64,000 nt of DNA from the NCBI GenBank assembly GCA_023394965.1, contig JAEWZX010000030.1, forward strand, positions 124,001 to 188,000, written 5' to 3'. This DNA is from Pseudomonadota bacterium (GTDB lineage: Bacteria > Pseudomonadota > Alphaproteobacteria > Sphingomonadales > Sphingomonadaceae). The first letter of the stretch is position 1, and each line of letters begins with the position of its first letter. Below are positions 36,335 through 45,506 of the stretch, one piece after another. The notes under the pieces are model-generated. The model saw only the letters and a list, made by a program, of their open reading frames with translations, made no database searches and was not told the DNA's origin. A program made the translations under genes and the position numbers.

Positions 36335-37458
36335 TCCTCGTCTTCCACGTCAACCGTCTCGCCTGTCACACGTTGTGCGAGAGCTGCGGATATGAACGGG
36401 TCCAGCCCACCGTCCAAAACGTCGTCAGGCGTCGGTGATTGCACGCCGGTGCGCAGATCCTTCACCATCTGATACGGCTGCAGAACATAAGACCGAATCT
36501 GGTGGCCCCAACCTATCTCACTCTTTTCCTGATATTCGCCTGATGCAGCCGCTTCACGTTCTGCCATTTCCCGTTCGAACAGGCGCGCCTTGAGCATGTT
36601 CATAGCGGTTGAGCGGTTCTTGTGCTGACTGCGATCATTCTGACTGGCGACAACGATTCCGGTCGGCTGGTGCGTGATTCGGACAGCTGAGTCGGTGGTG
36701 TTGACGTGCTGGCCACCAGCACCCGAAGCTCGGTAGGTATCTATCTTGAGATCAGCAGGGTTGATCTCGATGTCTATATCGTCGTCGATCACTGGATATA
36801 CCCAAACCGAACTGAAGCTGGTGTGCCGACGCGCGGAACTGTCGTAGGGGCTGATGCGGACAAGACGATGCACCCCGCTTTCGGTCTTGGCATAACCATA
36901 GGCGTTCTCGCCCTTGATCAAAAGCGTCGCGCTCTTGATTCCCGCCTGCTCACCCGCTGCATATTCCACCGTTTCGACCTTGAATCCGCGCCGCTCCGCC
37001 CAGCGCGCATACATCCGCAGCAGCATGTCCGCCCAATCCTGGCTTTCCGTACCGCCTGCACCGGCATTTATCTGGAGGTAAGTGCCGTTACCATCGGCCT
37101 CCCCCGAAAGCAGCGCCTGGACCTTGTCGCGATCGGCGCGTTCGCCAAGGCTCGCCAGAGTATCGAGCCCCTCGCGTTCAACTTCCGCATCGCCCTCCGC
37201 CTCACCCATTTCGACGAATTCGATCGCGTCAGCCATCTCGGCCTCAATCTCCCGCACGGTATTGATAGCCGTTTCCAACCGCTTCTGTTCTTGCGTAACA
37301 GCCTGCGCCTGCTTCGGGTCATCCCACAAATTGGGATCCTGAACCCGCGCGTCGAGTTCGTCGAGGCGGCGCAATGCCCGTTCCCAGTCAAGCGACTGGC
37401 GGACTAGCGCCAATGCGGCTTCGATCCTTTCGATGTGGGCCTGCCCTTCGGCACGCAT
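36331..37458 (-). CDS. prfB: Peptide chain release factor 2
   Basis: 375-residue factor that ends translation at UGA and UAA. The peptidyl-hydrolase GGQ motif (ASGAGGQHVNTTDSAVR) is present, with the N-terminal helical domain and domain 2. The frame is open to a TTG at 37476, but ATG 37458 has AGGAG 8 bases upstream. The reading frame is continuous, with no sign of the programmed +1 frameshift that regulates E. coli prfB. Its stop overlaps the methyltransferase start. Confidence 0.96.
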   Translation of the reverse strand: MRAEGQAHIERIEAALALVRQSLDWERALRRLDELDARVQDPNLWDDPKQAQAVTQEQKRLETAINTVREIEAEMADAIEFVEMGEAEGDAEVEREGLDTLASLGERADRDKVQALLSGEADGNGTYLQINAGAGGTESQDWADMLLRMYARWAERRGFKVETVEYAAGEQAGIKSATLLIKGENAYGYAKTESGVHRLVRISPYDSSARRHTSFSSVWVYPVIDDDIDIEINPADLKIDTYRASGAGGQHVNTTDSAVRITHQPTGIVVASQNDRSQHKNRSTAMNMLKARLFEREMAEREAAASGEYQEKSEIGWGHQIRSYVLQPYQMVKDLRTGVQSPTPDDVLDGGLDPFISAALAQRVTGETVDVEDED

Positions 37459-37488
37459 GGAACTGTCTCCTGACAAAAGATGTGCGGG

Positions 37489-37517
37489 CGCGCCGCCTAG
37501 CGCAGACGCGCGGCGCG
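37489..37517 (-). terminator. GC-rich hairpin between the peroxiredoxin gene and prfB
   Basis: CGCGCCGC (37489-37496) pairs with GCGGCGCG (37510-37517). In the minus direction a TTTT follows about 10 bases later, in the run-up to prfB. It may end or attenuate transcription from the peroxiredoxin gene, though the T-run is short and distant. Confidence 0.35.
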
Positions 37518-37537
37518 GGGAAGGCTATGCTGTAAGC

Positions 37538-38080
37538 TTACTTGTCTGTGAGCGCACGCACAGCAGCGAGGCTGCGCGTGACGTGTTCGTGGGGTTTAAG
37601 ATCAGAATAAACGAAAGTAATTTTGCCGTCGGCATCGATGACATAGGTGGTGCGATCACTCCAACCTGATTTATCAGTACTCCGCCCAAGCGAAACATCA
37701 TAGCGTGCAATTAGGTCTTTCGATGCTGCCGCCACTGGAAACCGGCCTGCACAATGCTTTGCCGAAAATTCGCGTAGCTGGTGGGTATTGCCACCTGTCA
37801 TGCCGATGACCGTAGCACCAGCCTCGCGAAAATCATCAATCGCTTCGGCAAAAGCCTGAGCTTCCAGATTACAACCGGATGTGAAAGCTGCCGGGAAGAA
37901 ATAAAGGACTACCGGGCCTTTCTTCAGCGAGGTGGCGAGATCAACGCGTATCGGCTTTCCCGCCATCGCGCCTTGGGCCGTAAAACGCGGCGCATTCTGC
38001 CCTTTGTCCAAAGCAGCCAAAAGAGGCGTTGCAGAAAGACCGAGAACGGCCACGGCAAGTAATGTACACAGTGTCTTCAT
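37538..38080 (-). CDS. Exported peroxiredoxin (AhpC/TSA-type, BCP-like)
   Basis: 180 residues with an N-terminal signal peptide (about residues 1-23, ending PLLAA), placing it in the periplasm. The thioredoxin-like fold has the peroxidatic cysteine Cys70 in PAAFTSGCNLEA (PxxxTxxC) and a possible resolving Cys110 in SAKHCAGRF. It should reduce peroxides using an unidentified reductant. Upstream it follows the PBP1A gene by 43 bases, and downstream is prfB, probably a separate unit. Confidence 0.88.
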   Translation of the reverse strand: MKTLCTLLAVAVLGLSATPLLAALDKGQNAPRFTAQGAMAGKPIRVDLATSLKKGPVVLYFFPAAFTSGCNLEAQAFAEAIDDFREAGATVIGMTGGNTHQLREFSAKHCAGRFPVAAASKDLIARYDVSLGRSTDKSGWSDRTTYVIDADGKITFVYSDLKPHEHVTRSLAAVRALTDK

Positions 38081-38123
38081 GCCCTACATAATGGACCTTG
38101 AGGCTACGCCTGCCAAGTCGCCA

Positions 38124-40622
38124 TTAATATATTCCGCCCTGCTCCTCGACAAAATCGTCTGCGCGGGCACCCTCCTGGCCATTGCGTGCGCGCTGAGCCC
38201 CTTGCTTTGCTAGACGAATGAGTTCGAGAATTTCGTTACGTTTGGCGGCGATGGCGTCGGATCGCGTGGCACGCGGAGGCTCCGTATCGGGCTTGAAAGC
38301 CTCCCAAATGATCGCCGCAGTTGGCTCGTCCGAAGGCGTTCCTTCGAACACGCGTTTACCGCTGCGTCGATCGATCTTCACCATGCGAACGCCCGGTGGG
38401 GCGACAAAGTCCTCGGCCTGCCAACGGTCTTTCGTGGCTTCGATGAAACGCTTCATGATGGTGGCAGCGGTGTTGCCTCCCTGAACCCATCCCCCCAGAT
38501 TGCGGGGCTGATCGAAGCCGACATACATCCCGGCGATGATATCGGGTGAACCGCCGACGAACCACGCGTTGGTGGGACCATTGGTGGTGCCGGTCTTACC
38601 GAACAGTGGTAATTCCAGGCTCCGCAAACGAACGGCTGTGCCGCGTGTCACAACGCCTTGCAGCATGTGAACCATTTGGAAAGCAGTACGGGGGTCCAAA
38701 ACCTGTTTTCCCGAGACATCGAAACGGGGCATGGGTTGCCCATCCCACTTGTCCATGTTGCAGCGCGAACAATTGCGCCGATCGGTCCGATAGATAACTT
38801 TTCCGTCGCGGTCCTGCACATAATCGATGACCGAGCCGTCATTCTGACGGCCCCAATTGGCCAAGGCTGCGTATGCATTGACCATGCGAGCGACGGTCGT
38901 GTCCCCTGCACCAAGTGCGAAGGAGTAATAGGGTTCGTATTTGCCAATCCCGACACGATCGATGGTTTTGATGACATTATCCATACCCGTGTCATCGGCT
39001 ATATGGACGGTCATAAGGTTACGGCTTTGCTCCAGGCCCCACCGCAGTGTGTGAACTCCGCCGCCGCCGCCGCCGAAATTGCGGAAGCATTTCTCACCCA
39101 GATTTGCGCCCTGCCAGACACAGAACGTCTGGTCAGGGACTTGTGTGGCTGGCGTCATCCCATGGTCAAGTGCAGAGGCGTAAACGAAGGGCTTAATCGT
39201 CGAGCCAGGTTGACGCAGGGCCTGAGTGGCTCGATTGAAGCTTCCCAGACGGCTATCAAAACCGCCCTGCATGGCAAGGATACGTCCAGTCTGTGGCGCT
39301 TCGGCCAGAAACGCGCCCGAAACTTCAGGCACTCCGCGGATTGCATATCCACTTCCCGATTTTTCGGCCGCGACCACATCGCCCAGGGCGAGTGTTGAAG
39401 GCCCTCCCGATAACGAGAATTCTTCGCCATCAGAAAACCCGATCCGGCCCGGTGCAGTTACGACACCGACACGCCAGTCCTTGTAATTGATGGATATGTT
39501 GGAAGAAGCCAATTGCGATGTCAGGTCGCCGTTGTCGGGATTGAGCGTGGCGATCGGTTTAGTGAAGCCGCGACTACCATGATAGCTGATAAGCTGAGCG
39601 CGCAGCGCATCACGCGCTGCCAGTTGCAGTTCAGTGTCGAGCGACGTGCGTACCCACAAGCCGCCCGCATAAACGCTGTTTCGACCATCCTCAGCCGTTT
39701 CACCGAATTTGTCGATTAGCTGTCGACGAACTTCTTCGAGAAAGTAACCTGCATCGGCCGATCGTTCGCTGCGCTGTTGAACGAGCCCCAAATCCTGCCT
39801 TTTCGCGGAAGCGCCTTCTTCGGGTGTTATAAAATTATTGGAGACCATTTGGTCGAGCACGAAATTGCGGCGGGAGATGGCCAGATCGTGATATCGCGCC
39901 CGACCATAACGCTCAGGCGCCTTTGGCAAGATCGCAAGAAATGCCATCTCGTGCAATTCGAGGTCGCCAACATCTTTGTCGAAATAAGCACGTGAGGCGG
40001 CCTGAACGCCGAAGCTGCGTCGGCCGAGCGGAATTTCATTCAGATAAAGCTCAAGGATTTCCTGCTTTGAAAGCACACTCTCAATACGGGTGGCGAGGAG
40101 CATTTCCTTCAGCTTGCGTGTAACGGAATACTCGTCGCCCAGCAGCAGATTTTTCGCGACCTGCTGGGTAATTGTCGAACCGCCAACAGCACGTTGGCCG
40201 GAACCGAATTTTGTCGCATAATCAAGCACTGCGTTTGCCGTGCCCGTAATGTCGACTCCTCCATGACTAAAAAATGTCTTATCTTCGGCAGAAAGGAACG
40301 ATTCGATCAATCGCTCCGGAAAATCCACGTACTGCAGTTGTACCCTACGCTCGCGAGCGTAGGTGTTGACGATCTCTCCGTCGATGCCACGAACGACGGT
40401 TGGCAGCGGTGTTTCATATTCCAGCAGCGATTCGGCATCGGGCAAGTTGCGGCCCAGTGTTGCCCAGGCAAGAAGCACCATCACGATCGCGAAGCCACCG
40501 AAATAGCAAGCGACGCGCAGCTTCCGGTTATGCGCCCAATTGGCATTGAACCATTCGATCAACCGCCTGGGGTCGCGGTGGAAACGATAACGATAATATT
40601 GAAGGGCTGACTGGTCGGACAT
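38124..40622 (-). CDS. mrcA: Penicillin-binding protein 1A (bifunctional)
   Basis: 832 residues; polymerises and crosslinks peptidoglycan in the periplasm. One N-terminal membrane helix (about 38-56), glycosyltransferase (GT51) with Glu113 in SAEDKTFFSHGGVD and GGSTITQQVAKN, then a transpeptidase with Ser474-Thr-Ile-Lys477 (STIK), Ser533-Arg-Asn and KTG at 676-678. An OB-like insert lies between the domains. A Cys pair (NCSRC, near 618-621) and a short Gly run (near 517-522) are minor peculiarities. ATG at 40622. Confidence 0.96.
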   Translation of the reverse strand: MSDQSALQYYRYRFHRDPRRLIEWFNANWAHNRKLRVACYFGGFAIVMVLLAWATLGRNLPDAESLLEYETPLPTVVRGIDGEIVNTYARERRVQLQYVDFPERLIESFLSAEDKTFFSHGGVDITGTANAVLDYATKFGSGQRAVGGSTITQQVAKNLLLGDEYSVTRKLKEMLLATRIESVLSKQEILELYLNEIPLGRRSFGVQAASRAYFDKDVGDLELHEMAFLAILPKAPERYGRARYHDLAISRRNFVLDQMVSNNFITPEEGASAKRQDLGLVQQRSERSADAGYFLEEVRRQLIDKFGETAEDGRNSVYAGGLWVRTSLDTELQLAARDALRAQLISYHGSRGFTKPIATLNPDNGDLTSQLASSNISINYKDWRVGVVTAPGRIGFSDGEEFSLSGGPSTLALGDVVAAEKSGSGYAIRGVPEVSGAFLAEAPQTGRILAMQGGFDSRLGSFNRATQALRQPGSTIKPFVYASALDHGMTPATQVPDQTFCVWQGANLGEKCFRNFGGGGGGVHTLRWGLEQSRNLMTVHIADDTGMDNVIKTIDRVGIGKYEPYYSFALGAGDTTVARMVNAYAALANWGRQNDGSVIDYVQDRDGKVIYRTDRRNCSRCNMDKWDGQPMPRFDVSGKQVLDPRTAFQMVHMLQGVVTRGTAVRLRSLELPLFGKTGTTNGPTNAWFVGGSPDIIAGMYVGFDQPRNLGGWVQGGNTAATIMKRFIEATKDRWQAEDFVAPPGVRMVKIDRRSGKRVFEGTPSDEPTAAIIWEAFKPDTEPPRATRSDAIAAKRNEILELIRLAKQGAQRARNGQEGARADDFVEEQGGIY

Positions 40623-40684
40623 GATATGGATCGGCCTGTAGCACGCGAATTCTGTAATTCACCAGAACGAACAACGTCGTCTGA

Positions 40685-41542
40685 TCAGCTTTCTTGCTGC
40701 CGCGCGAAATAAATGCGGATGGCTCGTGCCATCACCTCGGCGAACCGAGCCCGGCCTTCGTCCGACGCGAGGCGCTGCGCATCGGCCTCGTTGGAGATGA
40801 ATCCACTTTCAAACAGGATAGAAGGCACATCGGGCGCGCGCAGCACCTTCAGAGCTGCCGATCTGCGCGGCTGTGGATGAAATCGGATGCCGCCCTCTCC
40901 TTCACGCAAAATCAACCGGGCAAGTTCGTCAGATTTTTGCTGGGTTCTGCGCTGGGACAGTTCGACCAGAATCGTATTCACCGTATCGCTTTGCCCGCCA
41001 ACATCGACACCGTTCAGACGATCGGTAGCATTCTCACGTTCGGCAAAGCGGGCGGCAGCCTGGCTCGATGCACGGTTCGATAGCGTGTAAATGCTTGCGC
41101 CGGTTACATCGGATGCTTCGCCAGCGCTATCGGCGTGGAGCGAAATGAACAGATCCGCATCGAGTTTGCGGGCAATTGCAACTCGTTCCGCGTGGACGAG
41201 ATACCGATCCTCATCACGAGTCAGGGCAACGCGAACATGGCCTTCCTTCTCCAATTCGTTGCGGAGCGCACGTGCCAGTTCGAGCACAATGGTCTTCTCG
41301 CGATAACCCTGCCCGGCGGCTCCTGGATCATGTCCGCCGTGGCCAGCATCGATTACAACCAATGGCGCCCCCTTGTTGCCCGCAACCGACGGCAGGACCT
41401 CTCGGGCGTCCGAGCGGGACAGTTCGATACGCGCCACTTGGCCAGTCTCTGCCTTGTGCGCCCACCACTCGGGCGCGCGCAGCACCGCAAATACTGCCAA
41501 GGACAGCAGCGTAAGCAACAGGATGCGCGACCTTGTCGTCAT
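40685..41542 (-). CDS. N-acetylmuramoyl-L-alanine amidase (AmiC type)
   Basis: 285 residues: N-terminal hydrophobic signal/anchor (RSRILLLTLLSLAVFAVL), a short linker, and an Amidase_3 domain with zinc-site segments VIDAGHGGHDPGA, SLHADS and the catalytic ESGFISN. It cleaves the peptide from the glycan during cell separation. A GTG three codons earlier (41551) is an alternative start. The PBP1A gene follows after 62 bases, so both peptidoglycan genes may be cotranscribed. No AMIN domain is present. Confidence 0.92.
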   Translation of the reverse strand: MTTRSRILLLTLLSLAVFAVLRAPEWWAHKAETGQVARIELSRSDAREVLPSVAGNKGAPLVVIDAGHGGHDPGAAGQGYREKTIVLELARALRNELEKEGHVRVALTRDEDRYLVHAERVAIARKLDADLFISLHADSAGEASDVTGASIYTLSNRASSQAAARFAERENATDRLNGVDVGGQSDTVNTILVELSQRRTQQKSDELARLILREGEGGIRFHPQPRRSAALKVLRAPDVPSILFESGFISNEADAQRLASDEGRARFAEVMARAIRIYFARQQES

Positions 41543-41992
41543 GGTGTGCACGGTTACCGTCTTGTTGTCCGATGACGCAATATGGTTGCCGTGTTAAACC
41601 CACGGTGCTAGCGATAGGCTATCGGTTGACGGGTGCCTCCGATCGGCGCGAACATTGCGCGACGAAGAGGGTCACCAGAAAAAACCGCTCTTTATTCAGG
41701 CCACAACGACGTTTGTCGTTTCGGCCACATTAATACAGGTTGATGCCGCAGATGGCCCGTTTCTCCCCGACAGCAGCAGCTCAGGCAATCGCCTTTGCCG
41801 CTATGTCGAGCCGGATAGCGCTGAATATGCGCAAGGCCACCCCTGCACTCAAGAATACCCGGCTCCGCGCATCAGCACGATCCGGCCGGCTCACAAACAC
41901 CGCGACACCCTCGTTGGGCCGCGGATTTCCCAACATAAAATGCCGCGCAGACGCAGGATCATTTCTGCCACGCCGCGGCTGGAGACATATTA
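41543..41992. other. 450-base gene-free leader upstream of rne
   Basis: No protein gene is supported. Overlapping frames here (41655-41993, 41740-42069) have no Shine-Dalgarno and look non-coding. The region separates the divergent amidase and rne genes. It contains a TTGACG (41627-41632) without a convincing -10, and an RNA hairpin (41699-41726). A long leader is expected for an autoregulated RNase E gene. Confidence 0.6.
41699..41726 (+). promoter_or_regulatory. Hairpin in the presumed rne leader
   Basis: AACGAC-GTTT-GTCGTT forms a 6-bp stem with a tetraloop, flanked by GGCC on both sides that can extend the stem past a two-base internal loop. In E. coli a leader hairpin mediates RNase E autoregulation; a similar role here is inference. 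Confidence 0.4.
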
Positions 41993-44692
41993 ATGGCCAC
42001 GCGCATGCTTATCGATGCGCGCCACCAGGAAGAAACCCGGGTGGCGGTGCTCAAAGGCAACCGGATTGAGGAATTCGACTTCGAATCTGCCGATCACAAG
42101 CAGATCAAAGGTAATATCTATCTAGCTAAAGTAACCCGGGTCGAACCGTCGCTGCAGGCAGCGTTCGTCGATTTCGGTGGCAACCGTCACGGTTTTCTCG
42201 CCTTTAGCGAAATCCACCCCGACTATTATCAGATTCCGAAGGAAGACCGCGAGGCACTTCTCGCTGCCGAAGCCGAAGCGGCGGAAGAAGAGCAACGTCT
42301 GCGAGATGAGGAAGAACAGCGCGGTGAAATGCCCGGCGACGAATACGACGCCGAGGACGAAAGCTCGGAAGCGCTGGCTGAGGATCTCGCCGAAGATGGC
42401 CTTGAGGAGGTCGACACATCGGACAAGGACGATGTCGCCACCATCGAAGAAGGCCATTTGGAAAATGGCGAAGATGAGGACGACGATTCGGGTGATGACG
42501 AATTCGACGAAGACGACAGCTCGAAGGGCCGTGGTCGGGGACATCGCGGTCGCGGCCGCCGTCAGGGCAAAGGTGGCCGCAGCCGCGCCAAGGAAGTCGA
42601 CGAAGCGCGCGCAAAGCGCATGGCGCTGCGTCGTCGCTACAAGATTCAGGATGTCATCCAGCGCCGTCAGGTCCTGCTGGTACAGGTGGTCAAGGAAGAA
42701 CGTGGCAATAAAGGCGCTGCGCTGACGACCTATCTCAGCCTCGCCGGTCGTTACACCGTGTTGATGCCTAACAGCAGTCACGGTGGCGGTATTTCGCGCA
42801 AGATTTCGTCCGCGTCGGACCGCAAGCGCCTCAAACAGGTCGTCTCCGATCTGAACCTGCCGAAATCGATGGGCCTTATCGTTCGGACAGCGGGCCTCAG
42901 CCGGACAAAGACCGAAATCAAACGCGACTTTGATTATCTTGCCCGCCTGTGGGACGAAATTCGCGAGCGCACACTGTCCTCCAGCGCTCCGTCGCTGATC
43001 CACTCGGATAGCGATCTCATCAAGCGCGCTATTCGCGACATCTACAATCGCGAAATCGAAGAAGTCGTTGTGGAGGGCGAAGCCGGCTACAAATCCGGCA
43101 AGGAGTTCATGAAGCTCCTCATGCCCAGCCACGCGCGCCGCGTTAAACAGTATTCGGATCCTGTGCCGCTGTTCCAGCGCTATGGCGCTGAAGATCAGCT
43201 CAAGGCGATGTATGATCCTGTGGTCCAGCTGAAATCCGGTGGCTACTTGGTGATCAACCCCACAGAAGCTCTGGTCTCGATCGATATCAACTCGGGCCGC
43301 TCCACCAAGGAGCATAATATCGAGCAGACAGCGCTCCACACAAATCTGGAAGCGGCGCGCGAGATCGCCCGCCAGTTGCGCCTGCGCGACATGGCTGGGC
43401 TGGTCGTTATCGACTTCATCGATCAGGAACACCATTCCAACACCCGCAAGGTCGAAAAGGCGATGAAAGAAGCGCTGAAGAACGACCGGGCTCGTATTCA
43501 GGTCGGGCGGATTTCCAGTTTCGGCCTGATGGAAATGAGCCGCCAGCGGCTCCGCACGGGCGTGCTGGAAGCGACCACACGCGATTGCCCACACTGCGAC
43601 GGCACAGGACTTGTGCGCACGGCGTCTTCTGCCGGCCTGTCGGCCCTACGTCTGATCGAAGACGAAGCTGCAAAGGGCAAGGGATCGATCATTCGTCTAG
43701 CCGCTAGCACCGAAGCGGCGATCTATCTGCTCAATGAAAAGCGTGCCGATCTGATGGAGATCGAACAGCGCTATGGCGTGATAGTCGAAGTTGTGCCCGA
43801 AGGTGAGGAAGAAGGCGCGAAGATGGCCGTGTCTAGCCATGGTCCCAAGCCGAAGGATGCACCACGTTTTGAACCGATCGTCGAAGATGATGACGATGAG
43901 GACATCCTCGACGAAGATGACGCCAGTGACGACGAAGATGACGACGATGACGATCGCCCCCGCAAGAAACGCCGTCGTCGTCGCGGTGGGCGGGGTCGCA
44001 GCAAGAACCGACAGCGCGAAGATGAGGGCGAAGATAGCGGTTCGGATGAAGAGCCCGCCGAAAACGATTCACGCGATGACAGTGATAATGAAGATGGCGA
44101 CGACAAGCCCAAGAAGCGCCGCCGTCGCGGTGGCCGCCGCCGGGGCGGACGTGGCCGTGGCAACAAGTCCGATGAGATTACATCGGAGGACGCGGAAGAG
44201 CTTGGCGAAGTTTCCGAAGCAGTTGTCGAGGACATGGCGGTGGTCGCTGGCCCAGAGAACTCGCCTGAAACGGCCGAAGCTGTCGCCGACATAAAAGCGG
44301 AAGAAAAGCCGAAACCGAGAAAGCGCGCACCACGCAAAAAGAAGGTTGAGTCCGAAGCCACCGCAGAAGAAACGGCAGGTCCGGAAGAGGTTGAGAAGCC
44401 CAAGCCGAAAAAGCGCGCGCCGCGTAAGAAAAAAGCCGAGACCGATGCGGTTGCCGAAGTGGCCGCTGCGGAGGCAGAGGCGCCAGTCGAAGAAGAAAAG
44501 CCAAAACGCACCCGCCGAAAAGCTCCGGCCAAAAAGGCTGCAGCCAAGCCCGACGCCGAACCGGCCAGCGCTGCTTCGGAAAAGCAGTCTGAAGAAGCAA
44601 CCCCGACAGCGCCCGCCAAGGTTGCCGAACAGCCTGAAGCACCCGCCGCACCCAAGCGCGGCTGGTGGCAGCGGACTTTCGGTGACGACTAA
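41993..44692 (+). CDS. rne: Ribonuclease E
   Basis: 899-residue endoribonuclease, scaffold of the RNA degradosome. The S1 domain begins at about 36 (GNIYLAKVTRV) but is split by an insert, about 86-215, with an acidic part and an RGRG-rich part (about 178-200), before it resumes at KIQDVIQRRQVLLVQVVKEE. Catalytic Asp431 (VSIDINSGR) and Asp474 (VVIDFID), and the zinc-link Cys532/Cys535 (DCPHCDGTG) are present. The C-terminal ~270 residues are disordered, with alternating acidic and Lys/Arg-rich blocks, ending PKRGWWQRTFGDD. GGAG lies upstream of ATG 41993. Confidence 0.96.
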   Translation: MATRMLIDARHQEETRVAVLKGNRIEEFDFESADHKQIKGNIYLAKVTRVEPSLQAAFVDFGGNRHGFLAFSEIHPDYYQIPKEDREALLAAEAEAAEEEQRLRDEEEQRGEMPGDEYDAEDESSEALAEDLAEDGLEEVDTSDKDDVATIEEGHLENGEDEDDDSGDDEFDEDDSSKGRGRGHRGRGRRQGKGGRSRAKEVDEARAKRMALRRRYKIQDVIQRRQVLLVQVVKEERGNKGAALTTYLSLAGRYTVLMPNSSHGGGISRKISSASDRKRLKQVVSDLNLPKSMGLIVRTAGLSRTKTEIKRDFDYLARLWDEIRERTLSSSAPSLIHSDSDLIKRAIRDIYNREIEEVVVEGEAGYKSGKEFMKLLMPSHARRVKQYSDPVPLFQRYGAEDQLKAMYDPVVQLKSGGYLVINPTEALVSIDINSGRSTKEHNIEQTALHTNLEAAREIARQLRLRDMAGLVVIDFIDQEHHSNTRKVEKAMKEALKNDRARIQVGRISSFGLMEMSRQRLRTGVLEATTRDCPHCDGTGLVRTASSAGLSALRLIEDEAAKGKGSIIRLAASTEAAIYLLNEKRADLMEIEQRYGVIVEVVPEGEEEGAKMAVSSHGPKPKDAPRFEPIVEDDDDEDILDEDDASDDEDDDDDDRPRKKRRRRRGGRGRSKNRQREDEGEDSGSDEEPAENDSRDDSDNEDGDDKPKKRRRRGGRRRGGRGRGNKSDEITSEDAEELGEVSEAVVEDMAVVAGPENSPETAEAVADIKAEEKPKPRKRAPRKKKVESEATAEETAGPEEVEKPKPKKRAPRKKKAETDAVAEVAAAEAEAPVEEEKPKRTRRKAPAKKAAAKPDAEPASAASEKQSEEATPTAPAKVAEQPEAPAAPKRGWWQRTFGDD

Positions 44693-44703
44693 GGCTGTGG
44701 AAA

Positions 44704-44736
44704 GAGGATCGGCGAGCCTTGGACTCGTCGGTCCTC
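44704..44736. terminator. Terminator hairpin after rne
   Basis: GAGGATCGGCGAG (44704-44716) can pair along its full 13 bases with CTCGTCGGTCCTC (44724-44736), with two G-U pairs in the rne transcript, around a 7-base loop. It overlaps the stop of the convergent methyltransferase gene. No T-run is present. Confidence 0.5.
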
Positions 44737-45364
44737 AGGCCTTGCGCGCCACACCCCACTCCATCCAACCCACAACTTTAGGCGTCTTTTTCAAATAGGA
44801 TTGCCCCAGCGGCTCTACGGAAAAGCCCGCACCGCGCAGACTCGATCCGATCGAGCGAGTTAGATGGCACCCACCGGCCAGCGGCTTCCATACGGGTTCG
44901 ATCCTCTGCTGCCAGCGCGCTACGGCAGCATCGGGTGCCCGACCGTGCTCCAGAAATAGCAGCATTCCATTGGGTGCCAAAATGCGCCTGACTTCGGAGA
45001 GTACGCGTGCTGGATCTTTGACCGAACACAGCGTGTAGGTGCAGACCACCGTGTCGAAGGAACCGTCGGCGAAAGGGACATTTTCCCCCACCCCTTGCCG
45101 AATATCCACTTGCCACCCTCTCGCACTGGCACGTTCGCGGGCACCGTCCAGCAATTTAGCGTTTGGATCGACGCCAGAAAAAGATGTCACCAGTTCTGCA
45201 TCGTACAAAGTCTGGTTGAGCCCTCCCCCGCAGCCGATCTCGAAAACGCGACCGCGCGCCAGGGGAATGACCTGCTGGCGCCGCTTTCCGATTCCCTTTT
45301 GCCCACACGCGGCGGTGATCACTCGTGGCATCACGTGGCTATCGTACCAGCCCTTCATTCCCAC
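44735..45364 (-). CDS. Class I SAM-dependent methyltransferase
   Basis: 209 residues. Motif I VFEIGCGGGLNQTLY, SGVDPNAKLLDGAR (ribose-binding acid), FDTVVCTYTLCSVKD and LFLEHGRA give a UbiE/PmtA-like methyltransferase with resemblance to METTL7-type and phospholipid methyltransferases. The substrate is not known. The start is GTG 45364, with GGAGG 10 bases upstream; ATG 45358 is an alternative. It converges with rne. Confidence 0.82.
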   Translation of the reverse strand: MGMKGWYDSHVMPRVITAACGQKGIGKRRQQVIPLARGRVFEIGCGGGLNQTLYDAELVTSFSGVDPNAKLLDGARERASARGWQVDIRQGVGENVPFADGSFDTVVCTYTLCSVKDPARVLSEVRRILAPNGMLLFLEHGRAPDAAVARWQQRIEPVWKPLAGGCHLTRSIGSSLRGAGFSVEPLGQSYLKKTPKVVGWMEWGVARKA

Positions 45365-45506
45365 GGCGCAAGTTCCTCCATTTGCGCAATAAATCGAAGG
45401 CTACCCTGTTTCTCTCTCACCACAAGCGGTTTCTTGTATTTGTAAATCGACTGGTAGAGCGCGTCAGAGACGACTAAGGCGCGCCCACAACCACTTGCAG
45501 GTACCC

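Noticed and set aside
36331..37476. Programmed frameshift in prfB
   Set aside because: The reading frame is continuous from the Shine-Dalgarno-supported ATG to the stop; no internal UGA and slippery CTT context is needed.
41655..42069. Overlapping short frames in the rne leader
   Set aside because: No Shine-Dalgarno, mixed composition and overlap with the rne start; better viewed as non-coding leader.
42122..43594. 490-codon frame opposite rne
   Set aside because: Runs opposite the catalytic core and acidic insert of RNase E, which has clear motifs; the antisense product is unstructured and unmatched.
43900..44170. GA-rich, repeat-like DNA in rne
   Set aside because: The repetition reflects codons for Asp/Glu and Arg/Lys blocks of the disordered tail, not an independent repeat element.
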